Origin: Candidatus Kapaibacterium thiocyanatum
Lineage (GTDB): Bacteria; Bacteroidota; Ignavibacteria; Kapaibacteriales; Kapaibacteriaceae
DNA length: 64,000 bases
NCBI GenBank assembly: GCA_001899175.1
Contig: MKVH01000021.1
Location: 309,066-373,065 of the forward strand
Reading direction: 5' to 3'
Shown here one piece after another: positions 1 through 8,216 of the stretch. The number at the start of each line of letters is the position of its first letter. The first letter of the stretch is position 1. The notes under the pieces are model-generated. The model was not told the origin of the DNA. It made no database searches and saw only the letters and a list, made by a program, of their open reading frames with translations. Made by a program: the position numbers and the translations under genes.

Positions 1-598
1 TCGAACCGGCAACCACTTCCGGACCGACGTGCGGGCATATAAGGACGTCGACGAACGGAACGAATTGCCCCACCGTCGACCGGTCGTTCGTGCTCACGAA
101 GACCGTCCTGCATCCGGCCTCGTGCGCTGCACGTACGGCTCCGACGACGAAGGGCGTGCGGCCGCTGGCGGCGATGCCGCATACGACGTCGGACGGCTGC
201 AAGTCTATGGCCCGCAAGGCCCCTGCGCCCTCCTCTTCCGAATCCTCGGCGCCTTCCACGCTCCTGAATACCGCCCCCGGGCCGCCCGCGATGATTCCCT
301 GCACCATGTCGGGCGATACTCCATACGTCGGTGGACATTCGGATGCATCGACGATGCCGAGACGGCCGCTGGTGCCTGCCCCGACGTATATGAGACGTCC
401 CCCGCGCCGGAAGGCAGCGGCTACATGGTCCACGGCAGCGGCTACGTGATCGAGCTCGAGTGCCACGGCGGCGGCCACTGTGGCATCCTCACGGTTGATC
501 ATTTCCACGATCTCCCGCGACGATGCAAGGTCTATCTCCCGCGTGGTCGGATGTATCCCCTCGGTGGAAAGGGCTGCTAGCTGATCGAACAGGGACAT
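1..598 (-). CDS. murQ: N-acetylmuramic acid 6-phosphate etherase (5' part, runs off left edge)
   Basis: About 199 N-terminal residues are present; the 3' end lies outside the window. The translation contains GRLIYVGAGTSGRLG, DASECPPTYGVSPD, VEGAEDS and GIAASGRTP, which match the SIS-domain sugar-phosphate pocket and the signature of MurQ almost residue for residue. The family cleaves the D-lactyl ether of MurNAc-6-phosphate in the cytoplasm to give GlcNAc-6-phosphate in peptidoglycan recycling. The ATG at 598-596 gives MSLFDQLAALSTEGIHP, the expected start of the family. The gene is divergent from rpsT, with about 300 bp between them. Confidence 0.95.
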   Translation of the reverse strand, partial: MSLFDQLAALSTEGIHPTTREIDLASSREIVEMINREDATVAAAVALELDHVAAAVDHVAAAFRRGGRLIYVGAGTSGRLGIVDASECPPTYGVSPDMVQGIIAGGPGAVFRSVEGAEDSEEEGAGALRAIDLQPSDVVCGIAASGRTPFVVGAVRAAHEAGCRTVFVSTNDRSTVGQFVPFVDVLICPHVGPEVVAGS

Positions 599-898
599 GA
601 CGACAAAGGTACGAACCCTCCATGAAGTATCGGCTGGACGCCAACGATCGTGGCAGCGCCCGTTCCAGGCCGACGACGGAAACCGGATGATCTCCGTTAT
701 CCGCCATACCGGTATATTGGGCCCGCTCGCAGGTAGTGGAATCCCGTTTCCGGACGGCCACACGACGATCGTCCTCCCGTCCGTGGTTCCCCCTGCGCGG
801 CACCGCAATTCGTGGAAAACGACAATGGATGTTTGGATTTTGTTTTCCATCCCGTATATTTGCGGTCCTTGTAAAAACGAATTCGACACTGACTCAAC
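599..898. other. Intergenic region between murQ and rpsT
   Basis: 300 bp without a convincing gene. Short frames here lack family resemblance. It should hold the promoters of both divergent genes; the rpsT promoter is listed separately. Confidence 0.6.
832..862 (+). promoter_or_regulatory. Putative Bacteroidota-type promoter of rpsT
   Basis: TTTG at 832-835 and TATATTTG at 855-862 are separated by 19 bases. This fits the TTTG / TAnnTTTG (-33/-7) promoter known from Bacteroidota. It lies about 37 bases before the rpsT start. Confidence 0.6.
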
Positions 899-1162
899 AT
901 GGCACATCATAAGTCAGCAATCAAGCGGATCCGCCAGTCGCGCCGCCGCCGCATCTACAATCGCGCCAACAACAAGATGTTGCGCGAAGCGGTAAAGGCC
1001 GTGCGCTCGGCAACCACGCTCGATGCAGCCAAGACCGCTCTCAATAAGGCCTTCAGCGTTCTCGATCGCGTAACCGCACACGGCGTTCTGCACAAGAATG
1101 CCGCTGCCAATCGCAAGAGTTCGCTCTCGGCATTCGTCCGCAAAATGGAAGCCAAGGGCTAA
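899..1162 (+). CDS. rpsT: 30S ribosomal protein S20
   Basis: 87 residues, the normal size for S20. The basic N-terminus MAHHKSAIKRIRQSRRRR, the following NRANNKM and the C-terminal HKNAAANRKSSLSAFV are diagnostic. S20 binds 16S rRNA early in 30S assembly. The first ATG is used. A tRNA-Arg follows 62 bases downstream on the same strand, so the two may be co-transcribed. Confidence 0.98.
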   Translation: MAHHKSAIKRIRQSRRRRIYNRANNKMLREAVKAVRSATTLDAAKTALNKAFSVLDRVTAHGVLHKNAAANRKSSLSAFVRKMEAKG

Positions 1163-1177
1163 GGGCAAGCCCGATAT

Positions 1178-1202
1178 GTGTGCCGCACACCACACGGCAC
1201 AC
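1178..1202 (+). terminator. Hairpin after rpsT
   Basis: GTGTGCCG (1178-1185) and CGGCACAC (1195-1202) form an 8-bp stem around a 9-base loop. There is no T tract after it, so it may be a processing site or weak terminator rather than a strong intrinsic terminator. Confidence 0.45.
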
Positions 1203-1224
1203 GATGTCATCGACAGCTTCATAG

Positions 1225-1298
1225 GGACCCGTAGCTCAACTGGATAGAGCATCTGACTACGGATCAGAAGGTTTGGGGTTCGAATCCCTACGGGTCCG
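1225..1298 (+). tRNA. tRNA-Arg (anticodon ACG)
   Basis: A complete cloverleaf is visible: acceptor GGACCCG (1225-1231) pairs with CGGGTCC (1291-1297), with G1298 as discriminator. The D arm is GCTC/GAGC, the anticodon stem TCTGA/TCAGA encloses loop CTACGGA (anticodon ACG), and the T loop is TTCGAAT. CCA is not encoded. ACG is normally read as ICG and decodes CGN arginine codons. An integrase remnant lies next to its 3' end, which fits use of the tRNA as an integration site. Confidence 0.96.
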
Positions 1299-1305
1299 CA
1301 GAAGT

Positions 1306-1347
1306 AACCCTGTTAGTCTCAATGACTTGCAGGGTTTTTTCTTTTTT
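1306..1347 (+). terminator. Intrinsic terminator after tRNA-Arg
   Basis: AACCCTG (1306-1312) pairs with CAGGGTT (1330-1336), followed at once by a long T-rich run to 1347. This is a standard Rho-independent terminator for the rpsT/tRNA transcript. Confidence 0.85.
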
Positions 1348-1480
1348 GAGGTGCGTCTAACTTCTTCACGGAACATCACGAATACGGCCACTTTTTCACG
1401 CCGATTTTCGGTTTTTTCCTCGCATTCCCCTTGAATTTCCCTCAAGGAAATGACGAAAAGTGCTCTGCTCGAAGATGCGA

Positions 1481-2912
1481 TTATTCATCCTCGTCGCCGT
1501 CACCTTCATCCTCAACAGTATCCCCACGAAGGACGCCCATTCCCCGGTTCCGCAGGGCTTCTCTCAGCAGCGCCTCGTTCCGGTTGGCAGCTTCCCGGTC
1601 AGCCTGGTCCATGAGAGACGACATCGCGGCCTGCTCATACACCGTGTAGACCTCACGGGTCAGATTCGCATCCCGGTGCCGCAGGATCTTCGCGCTGTCA
1701 TCCAGGGTCACGCCTCCCATCTTCAGATTGTGCCGGAACGTGCGCCGGAGCGTATGCCATCCATTCTTACCCTTGATCCCGACGCGCTCCATTGCAGCAT
1801 TCAGGCGCTTCGTCAGGTTGGACTTTGACTTGTCGCTCCACGGAAAGAGCTTCGTCGTCAGGGCATCAACGATGATATTCCCGTCCTTGTCCTTGAGTGG
1901 CGACGAATCTATAAGACTCTTCGGATGCCAGCGGAATCCACGCTCGGCCCTGACCTCGCGGAACAGCTCGTCCAGACGACGGCTTATCGGTAGCCATTCA
2001 GCCTGGGCATCCACCTTGTTCTCAATACAGACGGCCCGGACTCCGTCCAGATCATAGATCCATTTGTCGTCGAACCGTAGGGATTCTCCGATTCTCATCC
2101 CGCTGTGATAGATCGTCTCGACGAGCAACAGGAATATCCGCGCGCTTTTGCGCTGCGTTTCCGTCCTCACCTTGCCGTCGGCACCTACGGGTTCCGCTTT
2201 CTCAGCCAGGTCGACATACAATGCAACCCATTCCGGCCCTGTGAGGACGACAGGAACTTTCTTCGCCCCAACCTTTTGCCGGTATGGGGAGAGCTTCGGA
2301 ATACGATCGAGGTACTTCTTTTCATAGCACCACTGCAGATACGTCGTGTAGTTCGTGAGGTAGGAGTTGATCGATCCCCGCTTCCCGGTCCAGTTCTCGA
2401 CGAACACCATGACGGCCTCCTCGATCACCTCCGGCGTCAGTTCTACCGGCCGGAGCTTCAGATAGGCATCGAGATATGCCGTTACCGTCGTAGAAGCGAG
2501 CTTCCGCACCTTCAAGTACCGCTCGTACTCCTTCTATGCTTCGTTAGGGGTAACCCGCTTGGGCTTCTTCGTCCTGCGTGGTTCTTCCGCCAGGACATCG
2601 TCGGGTGCGGCAACATGCGTTGGATGCGCCACAGGCTGTACTACCTGCTCCAGACCATTGGCTCGTCGCCACAGGATCCAGAGCATTTCGATCGCAATCG
2701 CCTTGTTCTCTTCCGTCGCTGGTAGCCCTGTTGCGATCGGCGCGCTGCCCTTGAATTCGATATACAACCTGTTGCAGGCAGCCGGCTTGTACACGGAGCC
2801 AGGATACTCCTTGATGTTCTTCTTCTCTACCGCTTTTCTTCGAAGCGGACTTGCTCCTGGAGGCGGTCTTCTTCGGCTTCGGTTTTCCCGCGCCATTGGC
2901 TGTTCTGCCCAT
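1481..2912 (-). pseudogene. Tyrosine recombinase / integrase broken by an in-frame TAG
   Basis: A 344-residue reading (TTG at 2515 to 1481) holds the catalytic half: Arg in SGMRIGES, H-T-L-R-R (HxxR), LRH and the Tyr of REVYTVY, in the order of the tyrosine recombinase family. The same frame continues upstream for 120 codons (2896-2537) with an arm-type DNA-binding domain (RLYIEFKG ... IATGLPATEENK). The two are separated by only one TAG at 2534-2536 and seven codons. Without it a phage/ICE-type integrase of about 470 aa would result. A Lys-rich N-terminus from an ATG at 2912 lies in another frame, so a second lesion near 2820-2840 is possible. It sits beside tRNA-Arg, as integrases of genomic islands do. 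No second copy of the tRNA 3' end was found in the window. Confidence 0.75.
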
Positions 2913-3051
2913 CTCGGTCGTATGATGTCATTGTGAATGTGCCCTGCGGAAATACGAATACTCCGCCATATAGCCGCCTTGCATCTGCACTCGGATATTC
3001 GTACGTTCGGATTGTCACAAGGGTTACAGATAGATACTGAATGAGGGTTAT

Positions 3052-4083
3052 ATGCCTACTATGGTTCGAGGAATCATCGGTCTGATGATTCTGTGTTCGA
3101 CGTCCTTATCCGCATTCGCCCAGTGCGATTCTCTCGAGCAACTGTTCCTCGCGGATACTGCCCTGCGTATCGTGGCCAGTAATGGAATTCGTCAGGCAGG
3201 TGAATTCGTGCCATCGTTCGATTTCGAGCATCAGACGGACTCGACGCGCTTCTTCTTCAAGGTCAGCGAATTCCGCAAGAATTCGCGGTGGGTGTTCGCC
3301 GACAACTGGTGCATGGACAAGGTCTGGAACTGGTCCGACTATCTTGATACCGATACCGCAGAAGTCGCCAATACCGCCCTCAGCGCATTGTCCAGATCGA
3401 AAACGATCAGCATCGTTGCCGGCGACACGTTCTCGGTGTTCAAACGGATCTACTGGGAGGATCGCAGCGGCGATACGTTCGCGTTCGAGAAGCTGGTCAA
3501 TCCGGATGCAGTATCCATGTGGGTCGAGCTCGTGAATGCATCGACCGGAGCACGCATCTCACTGCTCGATTCCGCACACTTCTCATCGACAACGGTCAGT
3601 ACCCGGCCCTGTCTCTACGCCATGCTTCCGCTGACGGCCCGTTGCGTTTTCATAGCGCCTGCGGGATTCCCGCCTACCGACGTATACATTCAGGTGAACG
3701 TATCATCCGCCGGTGCGGTGAACAAGCGGTGGACGCGATGGGACAACATCGTGCATGCAGGTTCGAACATCATCCTGAACTACGAGGGAACGCGCAATTA
3801 CTGTACTGTCGTCGATGAGGCAAACCAGTGTTCTCCGACATCAACGTCATGCACGTTCACGGTAGCGACGCTATCGGGGCCGAAGCGAATACGGGCGGTT
3901 CTCGCTACAGGGTCGGGAATAACGAACTTCGATCTCTACTCGTCCGGCGGCCAGTTCATCGCCACGGTAAACGTAGTATCCGGCACGACCACCTACGACG
4001 TTCCCGTGAATCCGGGCCTCTACTACGTCATCGCGCGCACCGGCTCGAGCGTGCAGTGCACCCGGAACATCCTGGTGTACTGA
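3052..4083 (+). CDS. Secreted protein with T9SS-type C-terminal sorting domain
   Basis: 343 aa. Residues 1-23 form a signal peptide (hydrophobic GIIGLMILCSTSLSAFA, then Q). The middle is not recognised. The last ~80 residues are beta-rich and end in YDVPVNPGLYYVIARTGSS...NILVY, the shape of a type IX secretion C-terminal domain (GxYYV..., then a short hydrophobic end). The product is therefore probably carried across the outer membrane by the Por system. GAGG about 6 bases before ATG 3052 supports this start; ATG 3061 is the alternative. It is followed after 107 bp by another small secreted protein. Confidence 0.7.
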   Translation: MPTMVRGIIGLMILCSTSLSAFAQCDSLEQLFLADTALRIVASNGIRQAGEFVPSFDFEHQTDSTRFFFKVSEFRKNSRWVFADNWCMDKVWNWSDYLDTDTAEVANTALSALSRSKTISIVAGDTFSVFKRIYWEDRSGDTFAFEKLVNPDAVSMWVELVNASTGARISLLDSAHFSSTTVSTRPCLYAMLPLTARCVFIAPAGFPPTDVYIQVNVSSAGAVNKRWTRWDNIVHAGSNIILNYEGTRNYCTVVDEANQCSPTSTSCTFTVATLSGPKRIRAVLATGSGITNFDLYSSGGQFIATVNVVSGTTTYDVPVNPGLYYVIARTGSSVQCTRNILVY

Positions 4084-4190
4084 CGAAGGGCTATCCGGCC
4101 GGCATCGGCGGCGGACCGATCGCAGAGCGTATCCGGTCCCATCGTGTAGCGTATCCGAAACATTCGACATATCATCCAAAGGGCCTGGTC

Positions 4191-4601
4191 GTGAAGTATC
4201 GTATTTCCTTCGTCGTCCTCCTCTCCATCATCATCCCATCGGTCGCCTCGGCACTACCGAAGCAACCGCGCAACCAGCGGAAATGCTCGATCCCGCAAGC
4301 GCGTACCAATCCTCCGGCGGAAATAGGGCGTTGCCAATGCGGCGACTTCATCACGCAATTCGGCACCATCACGATCGGCACGACATTCTGCCGATGCACG
4401 CCGGTGTACTATCCACCACAGGCGCCGAACATTCCCGCAGTGGACGACTGTGCGTTCGATACGAGCTGCACGAATTCCGGCGGTGGGCCATGTCAGAAGT
4501 TCAAGTACGAAGAGGACCCGCAACGTGACATTCCGAACTGGGCTGGCGGAGTGATGCCAAAGTATGGAGTATACACATCCTTCGAATTGTTCGGGCCATG
4601 A
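4191..4601 (+). CDS. Small secreted Cys-rich protein, unknown function
   Basis: 136 aa from GTG 4191, which has AAAGGG just upstream and starts directly with a signal peptide (VKYRISFVVLLSIIIPSVASA). The mature part has eight cysteines in pairs (CQC, CRC and single Cys residues later), which suggests a disulfide-stabilised extracellular domain. The frame is open well upstream, but that part has no protein-like character. No family is recognised. The neighbour upstream is also secreted; the degenerate MarR lies convergent downstream. Confidence 0.6.
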   Translation: MKYRISFVVLLSIIIPSVASALPKQPRNQRKCSIPQARTNPPAEIGRCQCGDFITQFGTITIGTTFCRCTPVYYPPQAPNIPAVDDCAFDTSCTNSGGGPCQKFKYEEDPQRDIPNWAGGVMPKYGVYTSFELFGP

Positions 4602-4760
4602 TCCGTATCGATACCGTGGTGGCATTCGTATGCGTCCACGAACAGGGCTGGCCGGCACATGCGAATCACGATACCGGACTTGCATCGTCTCGAGCCTAGG
4701 CATGTAGACCGAACAGGAGGCCAGTGAGCAGGTCACATGCACGTACCGCAACGATTGTTC

Positions 4761-4943
4761 CGCGGACTTCGATAGCTCGCCGGCCGTCAATTGCCCATGC
4801 TGAAGAATAATTCCCAGGTATTTGTGATCGGCACCCGACAGCCCCGCCCTGCGGGCGATGGCTTCATGCATGAAGGTGGAAGCATAGGAATACTCCCGGC
4901 TGGCCTTCATGAACTGCTCGGGAGTCAAAGCGGTCTTCTTCAT
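4761..4943 (-). pseudogene. MarR-family regulator remnant (N-terminal part only)
   Basis: The first ~60 residues from ATG 4943 read as the start of a MarR protein: an amphipathic helix, then LSGADHKYLGIILQHGQLTAGELSK, the entry to the winged helix. After this the frame stays open to 4254 but loses all resemblance, and the recognition helix and wing are absent. Another frame near 4700-4760 has a short helix-like stretch that soon stops. Probably a truncated or frameshifted gene. A palindrome that looks like its operator lies upstream. Confidence 0.55.
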
Positions 4944-4978
4944 TTCGGATTCGAGCGATCGTGTTCATTGTCAATTAT

Positions 4979-4996
4979 CTTAGTTGTAAGACTAAG
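4979..4996. promoter_or_regulatory. 18-bp palindrome, possible MarR operator
   Basis: CTTAGT (4979-4984), six-base spacer TGTAAG, ACTAAG (4991-4996). It is a perfect 6+6 inverted repeat in an AT-rich patch 36 bases upstream of the MarR remnant. Size and AT content fit MarR operators; binding is inferred. Confidence 0.5.
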
Positions 4997-5018
4997 TATC
5001 TGAACGAATAAAACATCA

Positions 5019-5034
5019 TGACACTTCCGTGTCA
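5019..5034 (-). terminator. Short hairpin after the small membrane protein gene
   Basis: TGACAC-TTCC-GTGTCA is a perfect 6-bp stem with a 4-base loop. Read on the minus strand it is followed by a T-rich stretch (TGATGTTTTATTC), so it could end the transcript of the gene at 5143-5481. Confidence 0.4.
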
Positions 5035-5142
5035 GTGATACTTCCTTCCTCCCGGCAGCACGGCAGTACCCTTCCCCATCTACTTCCTCTCGTAGACGAC
5101 CGCCACCCCATCGACGGTCGTGTTCATCGCGAACGTCATCAA

Positions 5143-5481
5143 TCACCGGTCATAAACGATCCGCAACGTATCCGCACCATGCCACCGAAGATCGATGGCC
5201 GTCGAATCGAGAACCGTACGGCCATGGTCGCCATCGACGACGAATGCATTACCACGATCGCCGTCCCGTATGGACGCCGTCGCGTCCATGACCGGCACCT
5301 GGTACGAATCGGCGACGGTCGCCTGCGCCTGGACCAGAAACAGGACGGCCTTCCTGCCCACCTCCGTATTCCGTGCTTCCTTGACCACCGTGCATGTTCC
5401 CTGCGCTGAATTCCAGATCGTGGCCACTACGATGGACAATGCGATCATGACGATGGCTGCGATGCACAATGCATCCTTCAT
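5143..5481 (-). CDS. Small membrane-anchored protein, unknown
   Basis: 112 aa from ATG 5481. Residues ~5-25 (LCIAAIVMIALSIVVATIW) form one transmembrane or uncleaved signal segment. The rest is a hydrophilic domain with beta-like patterns and no family I recognise. The frame extends far upstream, but that part is low-quality sequence, so the start just before the hydrophobic segment is preferred. It is divergent from the gene at 5663. Confidence 0.5.
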   Translation of the reverse strand: MKDALCIAAIVMIALSIVVATIWNSAQGTCTVVKEARNTEVGRKAVLFLVQAQATVADSYQVPVMDATASIRDGDRGNAFVVDGDHGRTVLDSTAIDLRWHGADTLRIVYDR

Positions 5482-5662
5482 AGGATGGTCAGGCTCACGA
5501 CAGGGACCGGAAACACATGCCCAAGCTACCATATAGCACGATCGAACGGTCGTGCATGGCCGAAGGCAGACGGTGGATACCGGAAGCCCGGACAACAATC
5601 CCCGGCACGATCCTACATTGCACACCGTGGAGCAGTACATGTCATCCAGAGGAAACACGGGT

Positions 5663-6240
5663 ATGGAGGGATCGGACGCATCCGTACGGAATGGGAAAAA
5701 GATACTTCCATCGAACAATCGTGGCGGAACGCGCACGACGTACATTCGATCCGCCCTGATGGCGCTCCTCTTGTCGTCCGTCGCCATCGTCGTACTCAGG
5801 GCGAACGACGGAACGTCGCGAGCGAAGATCTTTCCGACGGTAGCTATTGGAGGAACGGGATGGGGGAGCTCGGGTGTCGGTACGATCGAAGGTGGCCTGA
5901 TATATACCGATCCCCTCTCCAGCGTCGGTCCGCAGGTGATAGGACCACGTCTTACCGTCGAAGCGGGTTATGGTCGGCCCGGCTGGATCGTCGGGCTGAA
6001 GGCAGGTTGCGAACTCAGCGCCCTGATATTCTCCTTCCGGGCCAGCGCCGGTGCCTATACGGACTTCAACGGTAACGGTATGATATCCATTCTCCCCGAG
6101 GCCGGATTCGGGTGGCTGGGAATGGTGACTTCACGTTGGGTGCCAGTATCCCGGTCGTCCATACCGGCGGCGGCCTCCCATCATCCGTACACCTGAGTCT
6201 GACCTACAACATCGGCATCGGCGAAGGATACCGGAAATGA
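5663..6240 (+). pseudogene. Exported barrel-like protein with a -1 frameshift near 6120
   Basis: ATG 5663 has AGAGG ten bases upstream. A hydrophobic export segment (SALMALLLSSVAIVVL) is followed by short Gly-rich amphipathic strands (EAGYGRPGWIVGLKAG, SFRASAGAYTDFNG) like a small outer-membrane barrel. At about 6118-6121 the frame slips: the open frame runs on to 6196 as unlikely sequence. One extra G in the CTGGGAATGG stretch would give GNGDFTLGASIPVVHTGG and a natural end at TGA 6238-6240. Either the gene is broken or one base is missing from the assembly. ATG 5639 is an alternative start. Confidence 0.6.
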
Positions 6241-6322
6241 TCTACGATGGCCACCCTATTCCGGCACGGCAGTGGATAGGATGTCGGATACGTGTCGATT
6301 TCTGCAAGAGTGAAAGGTAGTC

Positions 6323-6799
6323 ATGACGCTGACCCGACACATCGCCAAGCACTTCAGGGAAATCCATTTCGGAGGGAACTGGACCTGCTCGAACATGAAG
6401 GATCAACTGGCCGACGTGACATGGGAGCAGGCCATCACAAAGGTCCACACCTTCAATACCATCGCCACGCTGGCCTACCATGCGAACTACTACGTGGACG
6501 CGGTACTGAAGGTGGTCCGAGGAGGTCCACTCGATGCCGACGACAACTACAGCTTCGACCATCCCCCTATCACGTCACAGGAAGACTGGCAACGGCTCCT
6601 GGACAAGTCGTGGCGCGATGCCGAGAACCTCGCAGCGTGGATCGAAACGATGCCCGAGCATATGCTGTGGGAGAACATCGCGGACGAGAAGTACGGCATC
6701 TACTTCAGGAACATCCACGGTATCATCGAGCATACGCACTATCATCTCGGACAGATCGCACTGATCAAGAAGTTGCTGCCCAACATCGATGCCCATTGA
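6323..6799 (+). CDS. DinB-family protein
   Basis: 158 aa, the usual size for the DinB/YfiT four-helix metal-binding superfamily. Expected metal ligands are His53 (YHANYYV) in helix 2 and the H-x-x-x-H pair in EHTHYHLGQI (His137/His141) near the C-terminus. Members are often metal-dependent thiol transferases or stress-induced proteins; no specific substrate can be given. Start ATG 6323 has GAAAGGTAG just upstream. Confidence 0.85.
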   Translation: MTLTRHIAKHFREIHFGGNWTCSNMKDQLADVTWEQAITKVHTFNTIATLAYHANYYVDAVLKVVRGGPLDADDNYSFDHPPITSQEDWQRLLDKSWRDAENLAAWIETMPEHMLWENIADEKYGIYFRNIHGIIEHTHYHLGQIALIKKLLPNIDAH

Positions 6800-6835
6800 T
6801 ACTACGATCGTTCCATCTCGTCTATACTATCGTGG

Positions 6836-7168
6836 ATGGTCATGAACATTCTCTTCGTCTGCAGCGCCAACAGACTCCGCAGCCCTACGGCTGAGGCCGT
6901 GTTCGACGGTCATGATGGCATCGTGGCACGATCGGCCGGTACGAACGGCGATGCTCCCTGGCCGATCGAGCCGGATCTGATCGAGTGGGCGGACATGATC
7001 TTCGCGATGGAACGGTACCACGTCACCACCATCCGCAGGAGATTCCGCGCACATCTGAAAGACAGGAAGCTGATCTGTCTCGATATTCCCGATGACTACG
7101 ACTACATGGACCCGAGGCTGATCCGGTTACTGCATACGAAGGTGAGCCGGTTGATCGGGATACGATAA
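6836..7168 (+). CDS. Low-molecular-weight protein-tyrosine-phosphatase-like protein
   Basis: 110 aa. The N-terminus ILFVCSANRLRSPTAE carries the phosphatase P-loop C-x5-R-S (Cys9, Arg15), directly after the first beta strand as in the LMW-PTP fold. It belongs to the short group of predicted tyrosine phosphatases (COG4551-like). DYDYMDPRLIRLL may supply the Asp general acid. Substrate unknown. ATG 6842 is an equally possible start. It follows the DinB gene by 36 bp. Confidence 0.8.
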   Translation: MVMNILFVCSANRLRSPTAEAVFDGHDGIVARSAGTNGDAPWPIEPDLIEWADMIFAMERYHVTTIRRRFRAHLKDRKLICLDIPDDYDYMDPRLIRLLHTKVSRLIGIR

Positions 7169-7254
7169 GAGTCGATACCTCGGAACATCTTCTGGCCCAT
7201 CGCTTCCCCGATAGCATCCAGGAACAGGAGCGATCGGCGACGTTGGCGTAGCCC

Positions 7255-7926
7255 TCATTCCTGCCGCTTCACCATCTCGTTGATCCAGATCGGAGCGAAG
7301 GGCGATGTGCAGCCTTTCGAGACGGGATAGTCGCGATAGATCCCCAACCGCTCGCCGATGGCGAGAGCACGCTTGCGGTACTTCGGGAAATGAATGCCGA
7401 TTCCGGCGAGACAGGAATTCATCGTCCATTGCGTGGGAGACGGAGCGGTCCCCATTTCCGCTTCGATGCGGTCCAGCAGCCCCGGCAGATCGAGGCCGTC
7501 CGGTTCTCTCGCCACACGCGATGCCGTCAGATTCCATCCTGCGCGGGCGGCCCAGGGATCGTCATCGTGCATCCACTTCTCGCGAAGGACTTCCTTGTCG
7601 GGATGGTTCTTGACGATGTAGGAGTTCAGCCAGTCGGCGATCTGCGGATGATCGGCCGATCGGACCATACCGTCCATTTCGTCGCGGGACAGTGTTCCGG
7701 GTTCGAGCAGAAGGATGGCGACGAGTCGTGCATCCAGGTTTCCGGTTCTCCAGAGATCGAGGGCCAGGCGATGATCGGTCCTGATCTTCGCCGCGACCTT
7801 CCGGATGTCGCCCATGGCGACGCCGAACTGATTGTCGTCGGCACCATTCTTCCTGTTGCGTGCGCGGACCTTCTCGTTACCGAGCGCTTCCAGTTGCGCA
7901 AGAACGTCATCGAGTGTCGTCGCCAT
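7255..7926 (-). CDS. DNA alkylation repair (AlkD-like) HEAT-repeat protein
   Basis: 223 aa, all helical and close in size to AlkD. Landmarks are FGVAMGDIRKVAAKI near the N-terminus, ARLVAILLLEP, the W-L-N-S-Y region and DDDPWAARAGWNLTASRVA, which resemble the DNA-alkylation-repair HEAT family. AlkD excises cationic alkylated bases such as 3- and 7-methylpurines by holding DNA in a concave surface. Catalysis in this member is not proven. Transcribed alone, opposite to its neighbours. Confidence 0.8.
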   Translation of the reverse strand: MATTLDDVLAQLEALGNEKVRARNRKNGADDNQFGVAMGDIRKVAAKIRTDHRLALDLWRTGNLDARLVAILLLEPGTLSRDEMDGMVRSADHPQIADWLNSYIVKNHPDKEVLREKWMHDDDPWAARAGWNLTASRVAREPDGLDLPGLLDRIEAEMGTAPSPTQWTMNSCLAGIGIHFPKYRKRALAIGERLGIYRDYPVSKGCTSPFAPIWINEMVKRQE

Positions 7927-8156
7927 GATCGTGTCCTCCTCGCATCGGAATCTTCGTCGATAGCCGCATGCTCTCTCATCCGATGGATCGCGTACATCCG
8001 CTCACGGATGATCGAGTGCCGATCAAGTTAGTCAACTCTCCCCGACACGTCAAACCAGGTACACCGTCGTGATCCTACCATCTGGATGAAGGGTTCGGCG
8101 GAGGCTACGACTCCGTATACCGGGTACCGGCTATTCCGACGGGCCACGATAACGAT

Positions 8157-8164
8157 TACCTTTG
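8157..8164 (+). promoter_or_regulatory. Putative -7 element (TACCTTTG) for the FAD oxidase
   Basis: TACCTTTG matches TAnnTTTG, 52 bases before the gene start. No convincing -33 element is seen at the right distance, so support is moderate. Confidence 0.4.
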
Positions 8165-8216
8165 CAGCCAACGATCTTGAGCTACGATCATACCAAGTAA
8201 CGACTCGCGGGGTAAT

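Noticed and set aside
1257..1445. 62-residue minus frame overlapping tRNA-Arg
   Set aside because: It is antisense to the tRNA and terminator; such frames (…RRDSNPKPSDP) are a known artefact over tRNAs.
4940..5146. 68-residue minus frame following the small membrane protein
   Set aside because: Starts with GTG in the previous stop, runs over the hairpin and operator, and has no protein-like pattern.
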